Below, one piece after another: positions 1-7,703 of a stretch of DNA of 64,000 bases (positions are counted from its first letter, which is position 1; each line of letters begins with the position of its first letter). The notes beneath the pieces were generated by a model, which was given only the letters and a program-made list of their open reading frames with translations, did no database searches and was not told where the DNA came from. The position numbers and the translations under genes were made by a program. Source of the stretch: Polyangium sp. y55x31 (lineage in GTDB: Bacteria; Myxococcota_A; Polyangia; Polyangiales; Polyangiaceae); assembly GCF_029946505.1 (NCBI RefSeq), contig NZ_JARZHG010000011.1, positions 224,489-288,488 of the forward strand. Reading direction: 5' to 3'.

Positions 1-13
1 CACGGAGGGCCAT
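1..13 (-). CDS. Possible start of a sensor histidine kinase (partial)
   Basis: On the minus strand an ATG lies at 13-11, three bases after the stop of the response regulator gene, and reads M-A-L-R before leaving the window. OmpR-type regulators are usually followed by their cognate histidine kinase with this kind of spacing, so I infer that a kinase gene begins here. Only four codons are visible and nothing of the product can be seen. Confidence 0.3.
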
Positions 14-16
14 GGC

Positions 17-730
17 TCACATCCGGTCGATCGCGAACACGTATCCGATGCCGCGTACGGTCTTGATGATCCGGGGGTTTTTCGAGTCGTCACCGAGCTT
101 CTTCCGGAGGTGCGAGACGTGGACGTCGATCGAACGATCGAAGGCCTCGTCCGCGCTGCCGCGCACGAGATCCACGAGCTGCTCGCGCGTGAGCACGCGC
201 CCGGCGCGCTCGGCGAGGGCGTGCAGGAGGTCGAACTCGTACGTCGTGAGCGCGAGCTCCGTCTCGCCGAAGATGGCCCGGCGGGCGCAAGGATCGATGG
301 TGAGGGAGCCGGCGACGATCTGGCGCTCGGCCGGGGGACCCGAGAGGCCGCGGGCGCGGCGCGCGTGCGCCCGGATGCGCGCGAGGAGCTCACGCGCGGA
401 AAACGGCTTCGGAAGGTAATCGTCGGCGCCGCCTTCGAGGCCCATGACGCGATCGGCCTCTTCGCCGCGCGCGGTGACCATGATGATCGGGGTGTGGACG
501 CGGGCGCGGAGGCGCTGACAGACCTCGAAGCCGTCGATCTCGGGGAGCATGAGGTCGAGGAGGACGACGTCGGGGTGCTCGCGTAAAACAGCGGCGATCC
601 CGTCGCGGGCATCGGTCGCCAGCGTGACGCGGACGTTGTGGGATTCCAGGTATCTCGCCGTGAGGCGCGCGAGCTTCTCGTCGTCCTCGATGAACACGAT
701 CGAGGTCGAGGTCCTCTCCACGGGCATCAT
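17..730 (-). CDS. OmpR/PhoB-family two-component response regulator
   Basis: The 237-residue protein has an N-terminal receiver domain (about residues 10-122) with the acidic pocket E15-D16-D17, the phospho-acceptor Asp59 in VVLLDLMLP, and the conserved Lys in YLPKPF. A C-terminal winged-helix DNA-binding domain (about 138-235) ends in the typical RGIGYVF motif. It acts in the cytoplasm as a phosphorylation-controlled transcription factor. Two ATG codons, 730 and 727, are possible starts. The cognate kinase probably begins at the window edge. Domain assignment is firm; the signal sensed is unknown. Confidence 0.95.
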   Translation of the reverse strand: MMPVERTSTSIVFIEDDEKLARLTARYLESHNVRVTLATDARDGIAAVLREHPDVVLLDLMLPEIDGFEVCQRLRARVHTPIIMVTARGEEADRVMGLEGGADDYLPKPFSARELLARIRAHARRARGLSGPPAERQIVAGSLTIDPCARRAIFGETELALTTYEFDLLHALAERAGRVLTREQLVDLVRGSADEAFDRSIDVHVSHLRKKLGDDSKNPRIIKTVRGIGYVFAIDRM

Positions 731-877
731 CGGCGCAGACTACCACCCGCGCCGCGGGCGAAGTGCGTCGCTAACAGTTGCTTAACATGGGGCGGGCCGA
801 GCGCCCCACGCCCGTCGCCGGATGCTGGGTTTGGCCCTTGTCGGTCCCGCCCGACACTGTTATGTCGGCCCCCCTCG

Positions 878-2833
878 ATGCACACCATTGCCGACCTCCT
901 AACCCTCTTTTCCGAGAGTCCCAAGGCCGCCTGCGAGGCCACCCTCGCCGCGCTCCCTGCCCTCCTCGACGCCGCGCCGGACGTGCTTCGAAGCGGCGAA
1001 GGGGCAGAGCTCGTCGAGAAGATCATCGCCGAGAGCCGCTCCGACGGCGTGGGCGCCGACGCCGTGGAGCTGATCCTGGAGCGGGGCGCGGCTGTTCCCT
1101 CGCTCGGCTCGCTCGTCTCGATGCTCTCGTGCCGTGATGACGCCCAGCGGCTGCGGATCGTCCGGCAGGCGCTCGCGCGGGGCGCCACGCCGGCGGATCT
1201 CGCAGGGGACAAGACGGCGCTCGCCGTGGCGGCCGCGTTCGCCGGGCCCGAGGTGGTCCAAACGCTTGCGGCCGTGGCCAGCGAGGAGACCCGCCTTTCC
1301 GCGCTGTTTGCCGCGCTCGGCTCGAATCGAAGCAATGCCCCGAAGAACGCCGAGCTGCTCCTCGACGCCCTCTCCGACATCGATCGACCGGGCGAAAAGG
1401 GGCTCTCCGCGCTCCACGCCGTCGCGCTCCACGGATCTCCGGCCCTGCTCGAGCGCGCCCTCGCACGGAGCGCCGAGCCCTCTCGCCCGAGCACGTCGCC
1501 CTACAAGTTCGTCTGTGAGAACTGCGTGCCCGCCGACGGCGGCTTCGTGCCGCATTTGATGCTGCCGGTGGGCTTCACGGCGCTCGACATGGTCGAGCAG
1601 GCCGCGGGCATCTACGCCACGCTCCACGCCGCCTACGGCAAGAAGGGCGGCTTCGCCCCCGACCGCGCCAAGCGGCTCGCGGAGCTCGAGGGCTGCCTCG
1701 GGCTGCTCGAAGCACGTGGCGCCAAGCACGGCGAGCCGCGCCGCGAGGGCTTGCCGGCGTGGGTGTCCGAGATCGATGGCCTGCTCGCCGCCCTCGGGGA
1801 AGCGTCGGGCGTGGGGGCTCCGCGCGTGCTGCGCGCCGCTTCCGCCGTCGGCACCACCGGCATCGGCCCGTGGACCTACTTCTCCACCACGCTCGACATC
1901 CTCGGCGACAGGATGGCGCGTGGCCCGCTCGCGGAGCGCGTCAAGTCGACCTGGCTCGGCGCCGTGCTCCTCGGCGAGCACCGCACGTTGAAGAAGCCGC
2001 GCCCCAAGGGGTTTCCCAAGGAGGCGCAGCAGCCGCTCAAGAGCGGCCCCACGCTCGCGCAACGGGGCGAAGCGTTCCTCGTCCTCTGGATGCCGCAGCC
2101 GGGCAAGGCCCAGTTCGTGGCCATCGCGCCCGACAAGGTCGAGGTGCTCGCCGACGACGTCGGCACCTTCCTGCGGCGCGAGATCGCCGCGCTCGGCGTG
2201 GACGTCGACGCGATCGCCCGCACCGAAGCGGGCAAGATGCGCGGCCCGGCGGACGGCCCGTCCTTGCAGCCGCGGATCCTGCGCGCGAGTTACGACGCGC
2301 CGCCCGCCGCCGACGCCCTCAATCGTGTCGGCGGGCTGCCCATCGGCGTGACCGCGGAGAGCTGGCCCCGGCGCGAGGGCAAACCCATGCACCACGTGCT
2401 CACGCTCGACCTTCGCGAGCACCCGATCCTCCGGCCCGAGGGCAAGCGCGCCCTCGCCTTCTTCGTCTCCTCGCCGCGCGAGCACGAGGCCTATGCGCCG
2501 GGCAATGACCACGTGGCGGTGCTGCTGCTCGGCGAGGCCGAGCTCGCCGCCGGGGAGCCCGCCTTTCCCGCGGACCTCGAAGGACCGCGGCTCGCCGCCG
2601 GCACGCTCTGCTTCGAGAATGGCGCGCACTTGTCGAAGAAGCAGCTCCTCGCCACGTCGCACGCGGCGTGGATGCCTACCTGGCTGCAGACCGGGGACGA
2701 GGAGAGCCTGTGGGCGGCGAAGCCCGGCGACTTCGTGCTCCAGTTCGGGGAGGATCTGGTGCCGGGGCTGAGCTTCGGCGATCTCGGCGTGATGTACGTC
2801 TTCTCGAAGACCGCCTGGTTCCAGTGCCATTGA
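878..2833 (+). CDS. Ankyrin-like repeat / DUF1963 (YwqG)-like protein
   Basis: I chose the ATG at 878; the frame is open further upstream, but the upstream part is Arg-rich and reads as non-coding. The product is about 651 residues and cytoplasmic, with no signal peptide. Residues about 50-250 are helical with ankyrin-like phrases such as GLSALHAVALHGSPALLERA. A CxxC pair (CENC) follows near residue 210. The C-terminal third resembles the DUF1963/YwqG fold, which ends in a glycine-rich strand pattern like FGDLGVMYVF. Both assignments are by eye and moderate. No partner is obvious; the neighbouring genes are on the other strand. Confidence 0.65.
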   Translation: MHTIADLLTLFSESPKAACEATLAALPALLDAAPDVLRSGEGAELVEKIIAESRSDGVGADAVELILERGAAVPSLGSLVSMLSCRDDAQRLRIVRQALARGATPADLAGDKTALAVAAAFAGPEVVQTLAAVASEETRLSALFAALGSNRSNAPKNAELLLDALSDIDRPGEKGLSALHAVALHGSPALLERALARSAEPSRPSTSPYKFVCENCVPADGGFVPHLMLPVGFTALDMVEQAAGIYATLHAAYGKKGGFAPDRAKRLAELEGCLGLLEARGAKHGEPRREGLPAWVSEIDGLLAALGEASGVGAPRVLRAASAVGTTGIGPWTYFSTTLDILGDRMARGPLAERVKSTWLGAVLLGEHRTLKKPRPKGFPKEAQQPLKSGPTLAQRGEAFLVLWMPQPGKAQFVAIAPDKVEVLADDVGTFLRREIAALGVDVDAIARTEAGKMRGPADGPSLQPRILRASYDAPPAADALNRVGGLPIGVTAESWPRREGKPMHHVLTLDLREHPILRPEGKRALAFFVSSPREHEAYAPGNDHVAVLLLGEAELAAGEPAFPADLEGPRLAAGTLCFENGAHLSKKQLLATSHAAWMPTWLQTGDEESLWAAKPGDFVLQFGEDLVPGLSFGDLGVMYVFSKTAWFQCH

Positions 2834-2861
2834 GCCGCGTGGCTCGGGGGGGGGCGCGTGA

Positions 2862-3791
2862 TCAGGGGACGGTGACCGTCCAGAGCTCGTGCTGCTCGCC
2901 GAGCCAGCGCACGGCGTAATGCCCCGGCGGAATACCTCGCAGCTCCACCCAGCGGCTCTCCGGGCTGCGTTGTCCTGCGAAGCGTTCGTCCTGCGCGGAC
3001 TCGAGAACGATCCAGTCGTTCGCGAGCCTCGCGCGGAGCTTTTCGCCCACCGGCGTCGAGATGCGACACGTCGTGATGACGACCCGGTCGTGCTCGCCGA
3101 CGACGCGGTGCGAGGGTGCGTCGCAGCGCTCGCCGGTCGGGCGCAGCGTCGCACGTAGCTCGCGGGCTCGCAGAAGCGGGATGGTCACACGAACGGGCGC
3201 GGCCTGCGCGACCGCGACGACCCAGTCGCCGGGAGGCGGAGCGGGCAGCACGAGCCGCTGGCGCGAGATGCGGAGACAGCCGTCCTTGCTTCGATCCGGC
3301 TCGGCATCGAGCGAAACCCAGCCGTCCCCGAGCGAAGCGCTCTGGATGCGAAAGCCGCCCCCACACGAGGACGAGTGGCCGAGGTAATCGAGCACGAGGT
3401 CCCTACCCTGCAACGCGATTGCAACCGAGGGGGATGCCGAGAGCTCCGCGGGCGCGTGCGGATCGAAAATCTCGGTGCGGACGTCGAGGTGAATCGTGTC
3501 CCCGGGCGGGCGGCGAAAGTCCGTCGCGGGTTCGGCGCGGAGGACTTGCGCGGCAGGGTCGCGGGCCGCGAAGGGATCGGGCGGCGGCATGGGCAGAGGC
3601 GGCGCTGCGGAAGGCACGGCAAGCGTTGCGGCAGGCTCGCTCGGCGGCTTGGTGAGCGCGGACGTGGGCTCCGGGTGAAACGTACCGGCCGCGTCGTGCG
3701 AGCGCTCGGACCCGCAGCCGACGGCGAGCGCGGACATGAGCACGAGCGCGCCATAGGTTGCGGAGACGGTGATGCGGCAGGAGGGCGGCAT
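2862..3791 (-). CDS. Putative lipoprotein of unknown function
   Basis: The 309-residue product begins with a signal sequence ending in a lipobox (ALAVGC, Cys at about residue 26), then a Pro/Ala-rich linker to about residue 75, then a beta-rich region. The C-terminal half contains two phrases (VRVTIPLLRARELRATLRP and VWVELRGIPPGHYAVRW-like) that look like strands of Ig-like domains. I do not recognise the family. It is probably tethered in the cell envelope. Its upstream region carries the GACGCGTC palindromes listed separately. Confidence 0.7.
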   Translation of the reverse strand: MPPSCRITVSATYGALVLMSALAVGCGSERSHDAAGTFHPEPTSALTKPPSEPAATLAVPSAAPPLPMPPPDPFAARDPAAQVLRAEPATDFRRPPGDTIHLDVRTEIFDPHAPAELSASPSVAIALQGRDLVLDYLGHSSSCGGGFRIQSASLGDGWVSLDAEPDRSKDGCLRISRQRLVLPAPPPGDWVVAVAQAAPVRVTIPLLRARELRATLRPTGERCDAPSHRVVGEHDRVVITTCRISTPVGEKLRARLANDWIVLESAQDERFAGQRSPESRWVELRGIPPGHYAVRWLGEQHELWTVTVP

Positions 3792-3901
3792 GCGGGGCTA
3801 TCGAACACGATTGCGCTCGCGGCGTCCACTGCTCCTCTTGCGAGCCTTCGTATCGTGGTAGCGGGTGAAGGCCTCGACGAGCTGCCTCTCCAGGGGTCGA
3901 C

Positions 3902-3945
3902 TGACGCGTCAGCGCGACATCGTTGACGCGAACACGACGCGTCAA
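3902..3945. promoter_or_regulatory. Cluster of GACGCGTC palindromes, operator candidate
   Basis: TGACGCGTCA at 3902-3911 is a perfect 10-bp palindrome. TTGACGCG (3923-3930) and CGCGTCAA (3938-3945) form a perfect 8-bp inverted repeat with a 7-base spacer, and GACGCGTC itself recurs at 3936-3943. The cluster lies about 110-155 bases upstream of the start of the minus-strand lipoprotein gene, in a gene-free gap. It looks like a binding site array for a dimeric regulator; no protein is known to me for it. Confidence 0.5.
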
Positions 3946-3986
3946 ATCCCGTGGGGCGCGGCCTCATGCACTCGAAAGCACGCGTT

Positions 3987-4029
3987 CATCGGGCATGGCC
4001 CCTGCAAGGCAGGGGGCCGTAACCCGATG
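3987..4029 (-). terminator. Two-tier hairpin after the C25-like gene
   Basis: CATCGGG (3987-3993) pairs with CCCGATG (4023-4029), and inside it CCCCTGC (3999-4005) pairs with GCAGGGG with a 3-base loop. The structure lies about 50 bases beyond the stop codon of the minus-strand gene ending at 4080. No T-tract follows, so it could be a terminator, an mRNA-end stabiliser or a structured element. Confidence 0.5.
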
Positions 4030-4079
4030 ACCATGAAGACGACGCCGCGCGACACCTGGCAACGATCTCATGCGGACCG

Positions 4080-5549
4080 TCACGAGAAGAGCTCCGGCCG
4101 CAAACGCGCCGCCGGATCCCCGAGCAACACGTATCCCTGCGCGTCATTACGTTCGATGAACGCGCTCGCGAGCTCCTCGTCGGAGATTCCCGTCGGATCG
4201 CTCGTCGCGCCGCGGCGTCGCTCGTCCACGATGCCGAGCAGATGCGAAGAGAGGGTGGCGTAACGACGGCTGAAATCGGTCGTCGCGAGGCCAACGGGCA
4301 GCCCCGACATGATGGCATGAAGGCTCGCGCGAAACGGCTGGATCTGTGCGCTCGTATCGGCCGGCTTGATGGAATACCGCCACGCGCGGTCGATGTGACC
4401 GATCGCGGCCAGGGCCCCTCCGCCAGGGTGCGCAAGCAATCGTCGCGGCAGGGGCGAGACGAAGGGACGCTCGGCCAGGGACGAAGGAGGGCCGGCCCCC
4501 GGAAGCAGGAAGTTGTCCTTATGGGGTGTACCCGCGGTGAAACAGCCGAAGAAAAACGCAACGAGCCCGTGCAGGCGGGCGTTCGCGCCGACATCGTCGG
4601 CGAGGAAGCAGTGCTCCGGCCTGATGGGCGATCCGATCGGCCAGTCCTGGCAAAGAAGCGCGCCTTGCGCCCTCGCTTGCCTCGGGTGTCCTTTGGGCCA
4701 GCAAACGCCGTGAGAGGCCGTGAACAACATCGCCGGCGGGCGCCGATCGGGCCCGCGATGCAACGTCTGGAGCAGGTTTGCCTTGGTCCCTCCGGCGTGC
4801 ACGTGGGACGTCACGCGGAACGATGGGGAGCGACCTCGCCTCGTCCCCCGCCTTGCTTCGCGGCTCGGCTCGGGTGGTCCGCCCTCGGAGGCCAGCGGCC
4901 CGAGCAGCATATCGGCGCTGAGCTCCGTCGCCGGATCTTGCCGAGGACCCCAGAGCACCACCTCGCGCTCCTGGAGCGGCTCCGCGGCGCGCTCGTACGC
5001 GATGAGTGAACGCGCGTAACTCGCGTAGTCGGCGGGGCTATGGAGGTCGAGCCGCCCGACGGCATGGTCGATGTCGAGGAGGTACTGGAATTCGAATGGA
5101 ATGGCGGACGGGTCACCGACGATGAGCAGATAAAACGGGACCTTGGATTCGTCGAAATGGCCCGGCGCGAGGTCGTGCCGCGAAAGCCATCGGCGGAACG
5201 AGTCCGTCGCGGGATCGAACGTGAGCTCCTTGAACAGGTCGCCGGCTTGTTCGCGGCGCAGCGCGAGCAGGGGCTCGAGAGCCGACCGGACCTCGGGGGA
5301 GGTGTTTTTCGCGAAGATCACGCCCCAGCCCATCTCGGCGAGGTCCGCGAGAATCGGCGCGAAGCGGGGATCGGAGGGGCTGCGCGTCGAGGCACCCGGT
5401 CCCGGGACGCCCGGTATCATCAAGCTCTGCCGGGCCACCTGGGCGATCTCGGCGATCGTCGGAGGCGGGTCGAGCGCGTACGCCCCGGTCTCCCCATCGA
5501 TTCCATTGCAGAAGAGGTGCTCGTCGCCGGTATCGGTGGTCATGGGCAT
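4080..5549 (-). CDS. C25/CHAT-like caspase-fold protein
   Basis: The product is about 489 residues. The frame is open further upstream, and starts at 5642, 5549 and 5543 are possible; an AAAAGAG stretch six bases before the ATG at 5543 favours a start near 5549/5543. A strand-rich phrase FYLLIVGDPSAIPFEFQYLL resembles gingipain-type (C25) peptidases. A later ASHG supplies a candidate catalytic His and FFFGCFTAGTP the candidate Cys, and the C-terminus has the YVLLGDPAARLRP phrase common at the end of CHAT-type domains. I infer a clan CD cysteine peptidase or a binding protein of that fold. No signal peptide is seen. It is transcribed divergently from the caspase/CHAT operon starting at 5628. 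Confidence 0.7.
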   Translation of the reverse strand: MPMTTDTGDEHLFCNGIDGETGAYALDPPPTIAEIAQVARQSLMIPGVPGPGASTRSPSDPRFAPILADLAEMGWGVIFAKNTSPEVRSALEPLLALRREQAGDLFKELTFDPATDSFRRWLSRHDLAPGHFDESKVPFYLLIVGDPSAIPFEFQYLLDIDHAVGRLDLHSPADYASYARSLIAYERAAEPLQEREVVLWGPRQDPATELSADMLLGPLASEGGPPEPSREARRGTRRGRSPSFRVTSHVHAGGTKANLLQTLHRGPDRRPPAMLFTASHGVCWPKGHPRQARAQGALLCQDWPIGSPIRPEHCFLADDVGANARLHGLVAFFFGCFTAGTPHKDNFLLPGAGPPSSLAERPFVSPLPRRLLAHPGGGALAAIGHIDRAWRYSIKPADTSAQIQPFRASLHAIMSGLPVGLATTDFSRRYATLSSHLLGIVDERRRGATSDPTGISDEELASAFIERNDAQGYVLLGDPAARLRPELFS

Positions 5550-5627
5550 CTCTTTTGCATGTTCGCTCCCGAGCGCCTCGTGGGGGTTCTCCCTGTCGGG
5601 GGCATCGAACAGCTTGAGGTATGCTGC

Positions 5628-7703
5628 ATGAGCCATTACCATGACCGGATGGGGAAAGCAACGCCACGCGACGTGGGCCATGACGCTTTCGGGCGTGCGT
5701 GGCCGGTGTTTTTCGCACCCACCGTCGGCTTCATCCAGTGCTTGGATCCCTACACGATCCTCGGAATCGCCGAGGATACCCCCCAGGGCGACATCGAGGC
5801 GCAGTTTCCGCACGAAGACGCCCGTCTGGAGCCGGACAGCATCGAATACGCGGCGACGTGGATTCTTTCGGATCCTGCGCGGCGCCTCGCCTGGCACTTG
5901 CTGCGATGCCCCAAGAAGGCCCCCGGTGCATGGACGTTCGCGCGGGCCCGGCTGAGCGGCCGCGCGCGGCGAGCCACGGCCATGTACCTGCTCGACGAGG
6001 CGGTGTGGCGCGAGCTCAATGGCTTCCACGACGAGCTCGACGCGCTCTGGTCCAAGGTGCACCGCGCGTTCGACGTCCTCGAGGTGAGGGCCGACGTGCG
6101 GGTCGAGCTCCGCGCCCTCGCGGCACGGCTCGGAATGGCCAAACCGGCGGCGCTTTCGCGGCGCGTCATTGATGCGCTGACCGATTTTCTCCCCAGCCTG
6201 CATGCGCTGCTCGTCACCGCATCGAAGAACGAGTTCCGACAAGCCTTTCATTGGTGGATGATTCCGGCAGACAAGAAGGGTTTGCCGGTCGTCTCGGAAT
6301 TCCTCTGGCACCACGAGCATCCCCAGCGTGCTCCGCTCAGGGCCGCGCTCGACCACGCGCGCCACGCTGCCGCGCAGCAGCAGATCGTGACGGCACTCCA
6401 TTGGTATTTGCAGGTCGCGCGTGGCCTCCATTCCGCCGAGCACGCAGCGCGGCGACGCCTCGCGTTCGAGGCCGGCGAGCGCTTGATGAAGCTCAGGCCC
6501 GTGATCACGTCGCTTCCGCCGCTTCGAGCGTTCGAGGCGCTCGAGCTCCTGCGCGCCTTCGGGAATACCACGGCCTTCGGCTCCAGCCTCTTGTCCTTCA
6601 TGGGCACGCTCCAGGCTCACCTTGCGCAAAACGCGTCGCACGTCGGAGACTTCAACCGCGCGATCGAACACTTGCTACGCGCAGGCCTGTGCGCCCCGGA
6701 CAACCCATTTTCTGCGGAGCTCGACGCCGATCAGGTCCTGCACTTGGCCGCGGCAGGGCTCACCTGGTCGATATCCGGCCCCCACGCGCCCCGCTTCATG
6801 GATATGCTCGACCACGCGAGCGCGGCCCTCGCGCGTGACGGAACGAACCACCCCGTCGCGATCGACCGCGACCGCCGCGACTGGGCCGATTGCATCGATC
6901 TCATCATCCGCCTCGATCTGGATCTACCCACCCGCGCGGCCCTCGCTTCGGCCCTGACGCTCGGGAGGGAGCTCCGGGAGGGGCGCAAGCGCGGTCAGGC
7001 ATTCTCGATCACCCGCTGCTCCATCCAGGGCAATCATCCCGAGCTCATGGGCGTGCCCTGGTCACACATCGAGGCGGTCGTGGTCGGGGACGAGCCCCTC
7101 ACGGTCGAATCGCTGGTCGCCGCGCTGCCGGCCCCGCCGCCGCCGTTCGAGACCCGAAAGCCCGACATGGCGATGGTCGACCTCGCCGGAGCGCGGCTCC
7201 GCGAGCGTGCGGCGAACCATCCCCATCGTTTTCGCATGGCCACTTCCCTTCGGCTCCTCGGGGGCGCGACGAGCCGTCGCCGCAGGGTTTACAAGGGCGT
7301 CTCCGCAGGTTTCAACCACCTGTCGCTCGAGTTCCGGGGGTACCTCGTGATCTGCGCGGTTTTGTGCCTGGTGGGCCTCGGGCGCGCCTCGTACGTGGCC
7401 GTTCGAGGGGTTCTGCGGGATGCGGCTTACGAGGACCTCTGCATGGCCGCCACGGCCGAGGACACGGCGGCCATGGGAGAAGCAGCGCGGGCGTTCCTCG
7501 ATTACACGCCGCAGGAGGTATTCGACTACAGGACCCTCGACGTCATCGATCTGCACGCGGGCGTCCTGCTCCGCGAGATTTCGCGCGCCGCCCGCGAGCA
7601 TCGGCAGGCCGACGTCCAGCGGCTCGAGGCCGAAGCCAAGGCGCTCGAGCGGCGGGCAGTCGTGGAGGCGAGCGCGTGGAGCTCCTTCGGAGGTGCACAA
7701 TGA
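5628..7703 (+). CDS. Degenerate J-domain-like protein with one membrane helix
   Basis: The start at 5628 is supported by GAGG eight bases upstream; the product is about 691 residues. Near residue 35 the phrase DPYTILGIAEDTPQGDIEAQ and, later, ILSDPARR match the ends of a DnaJ J-domain, but the middle is short and the HPD motif is replaced by a PHED-like string, so Hsp70 stimulation is doubtful. A long helical region follows, and a single hydrophobic segment (LVICAVLCLVGLG) lies near residue 575 with about 110 residues after it. The gene overlaps the next one by ATGA, so the two are translationally coupled. Its role is unknown; context suggests a membrane-linked part of the caspase-fold locus. 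Confidence 0.7.
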   Translation: MSHYHDRMGKATPRDVGHDAFGRAWPVFFAPTVGFIQCLDPYTILGIAEDTPQGDIEAQFPHEDARLEPDSIEYAATWILSDPARRLAWHLLRCPKKAPGAWTFARARLSGRARRATAMYLLDEAVWRELNGFHDELDALWSKVHRAFDVLEVRADVRVELRALAARLGMAKPAALSRRVIDALTDFLPSLHALLVTASKNEFRQAFHWWMIPADKKGLPVVSEFLWHHEHPQRAPLRAALDHARHAAAQQQIVTALHWYLQVARGLHSAEHAARRRLAFEAGERLMKLRPVITSLPPLRAFEALELLRAFGNTTAFGSSLLSFMGTLQAHLAQNASHVGDFNRAIEHLLRAGLCAPDNPFSAELDADQVLHLAAAGLTWSISGPHAPRFMDMLDHASAALARDGTNHPVAIDRDRRDWADCIDLIIRLDLDLPTRAALASALTLGRELREGRKRGQAFSITRCSIQGNHPELMGVPWSHIEAVVVGDEPLTVESLVAALPAPPPPFETRKPDMAMVDLAGARLRERAANHPHRFRMATSLRLLGGATSRRRRVYKGVSAGFNHLSLEFRGYLVICAVLCLVGLGRASYVAVRGVLRDAAYEDLCMAATAEDTAAMGEAARAFLDYTPQEVFDYRTLDVIDLHAGVLLREISRAAREHRQADVQRLEAEAKALERRAVVEASAWSSFGGAQ

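Noticed and set aside
899..3154. 751-residue minus-strand frame
   Set aside because: It is antisense to the DUF1963-like gene and the lipoprotein gene end and has Arg/Glu-rich composition only.
4242..5009. Plus-strand frames in the C25-like gene, and the long N-terminal extension from 5040
   Set aside because: They are antisense to a gene with recognisable motifs; the plus-strand J-like gene has a good ribosome binding site only at 5628.
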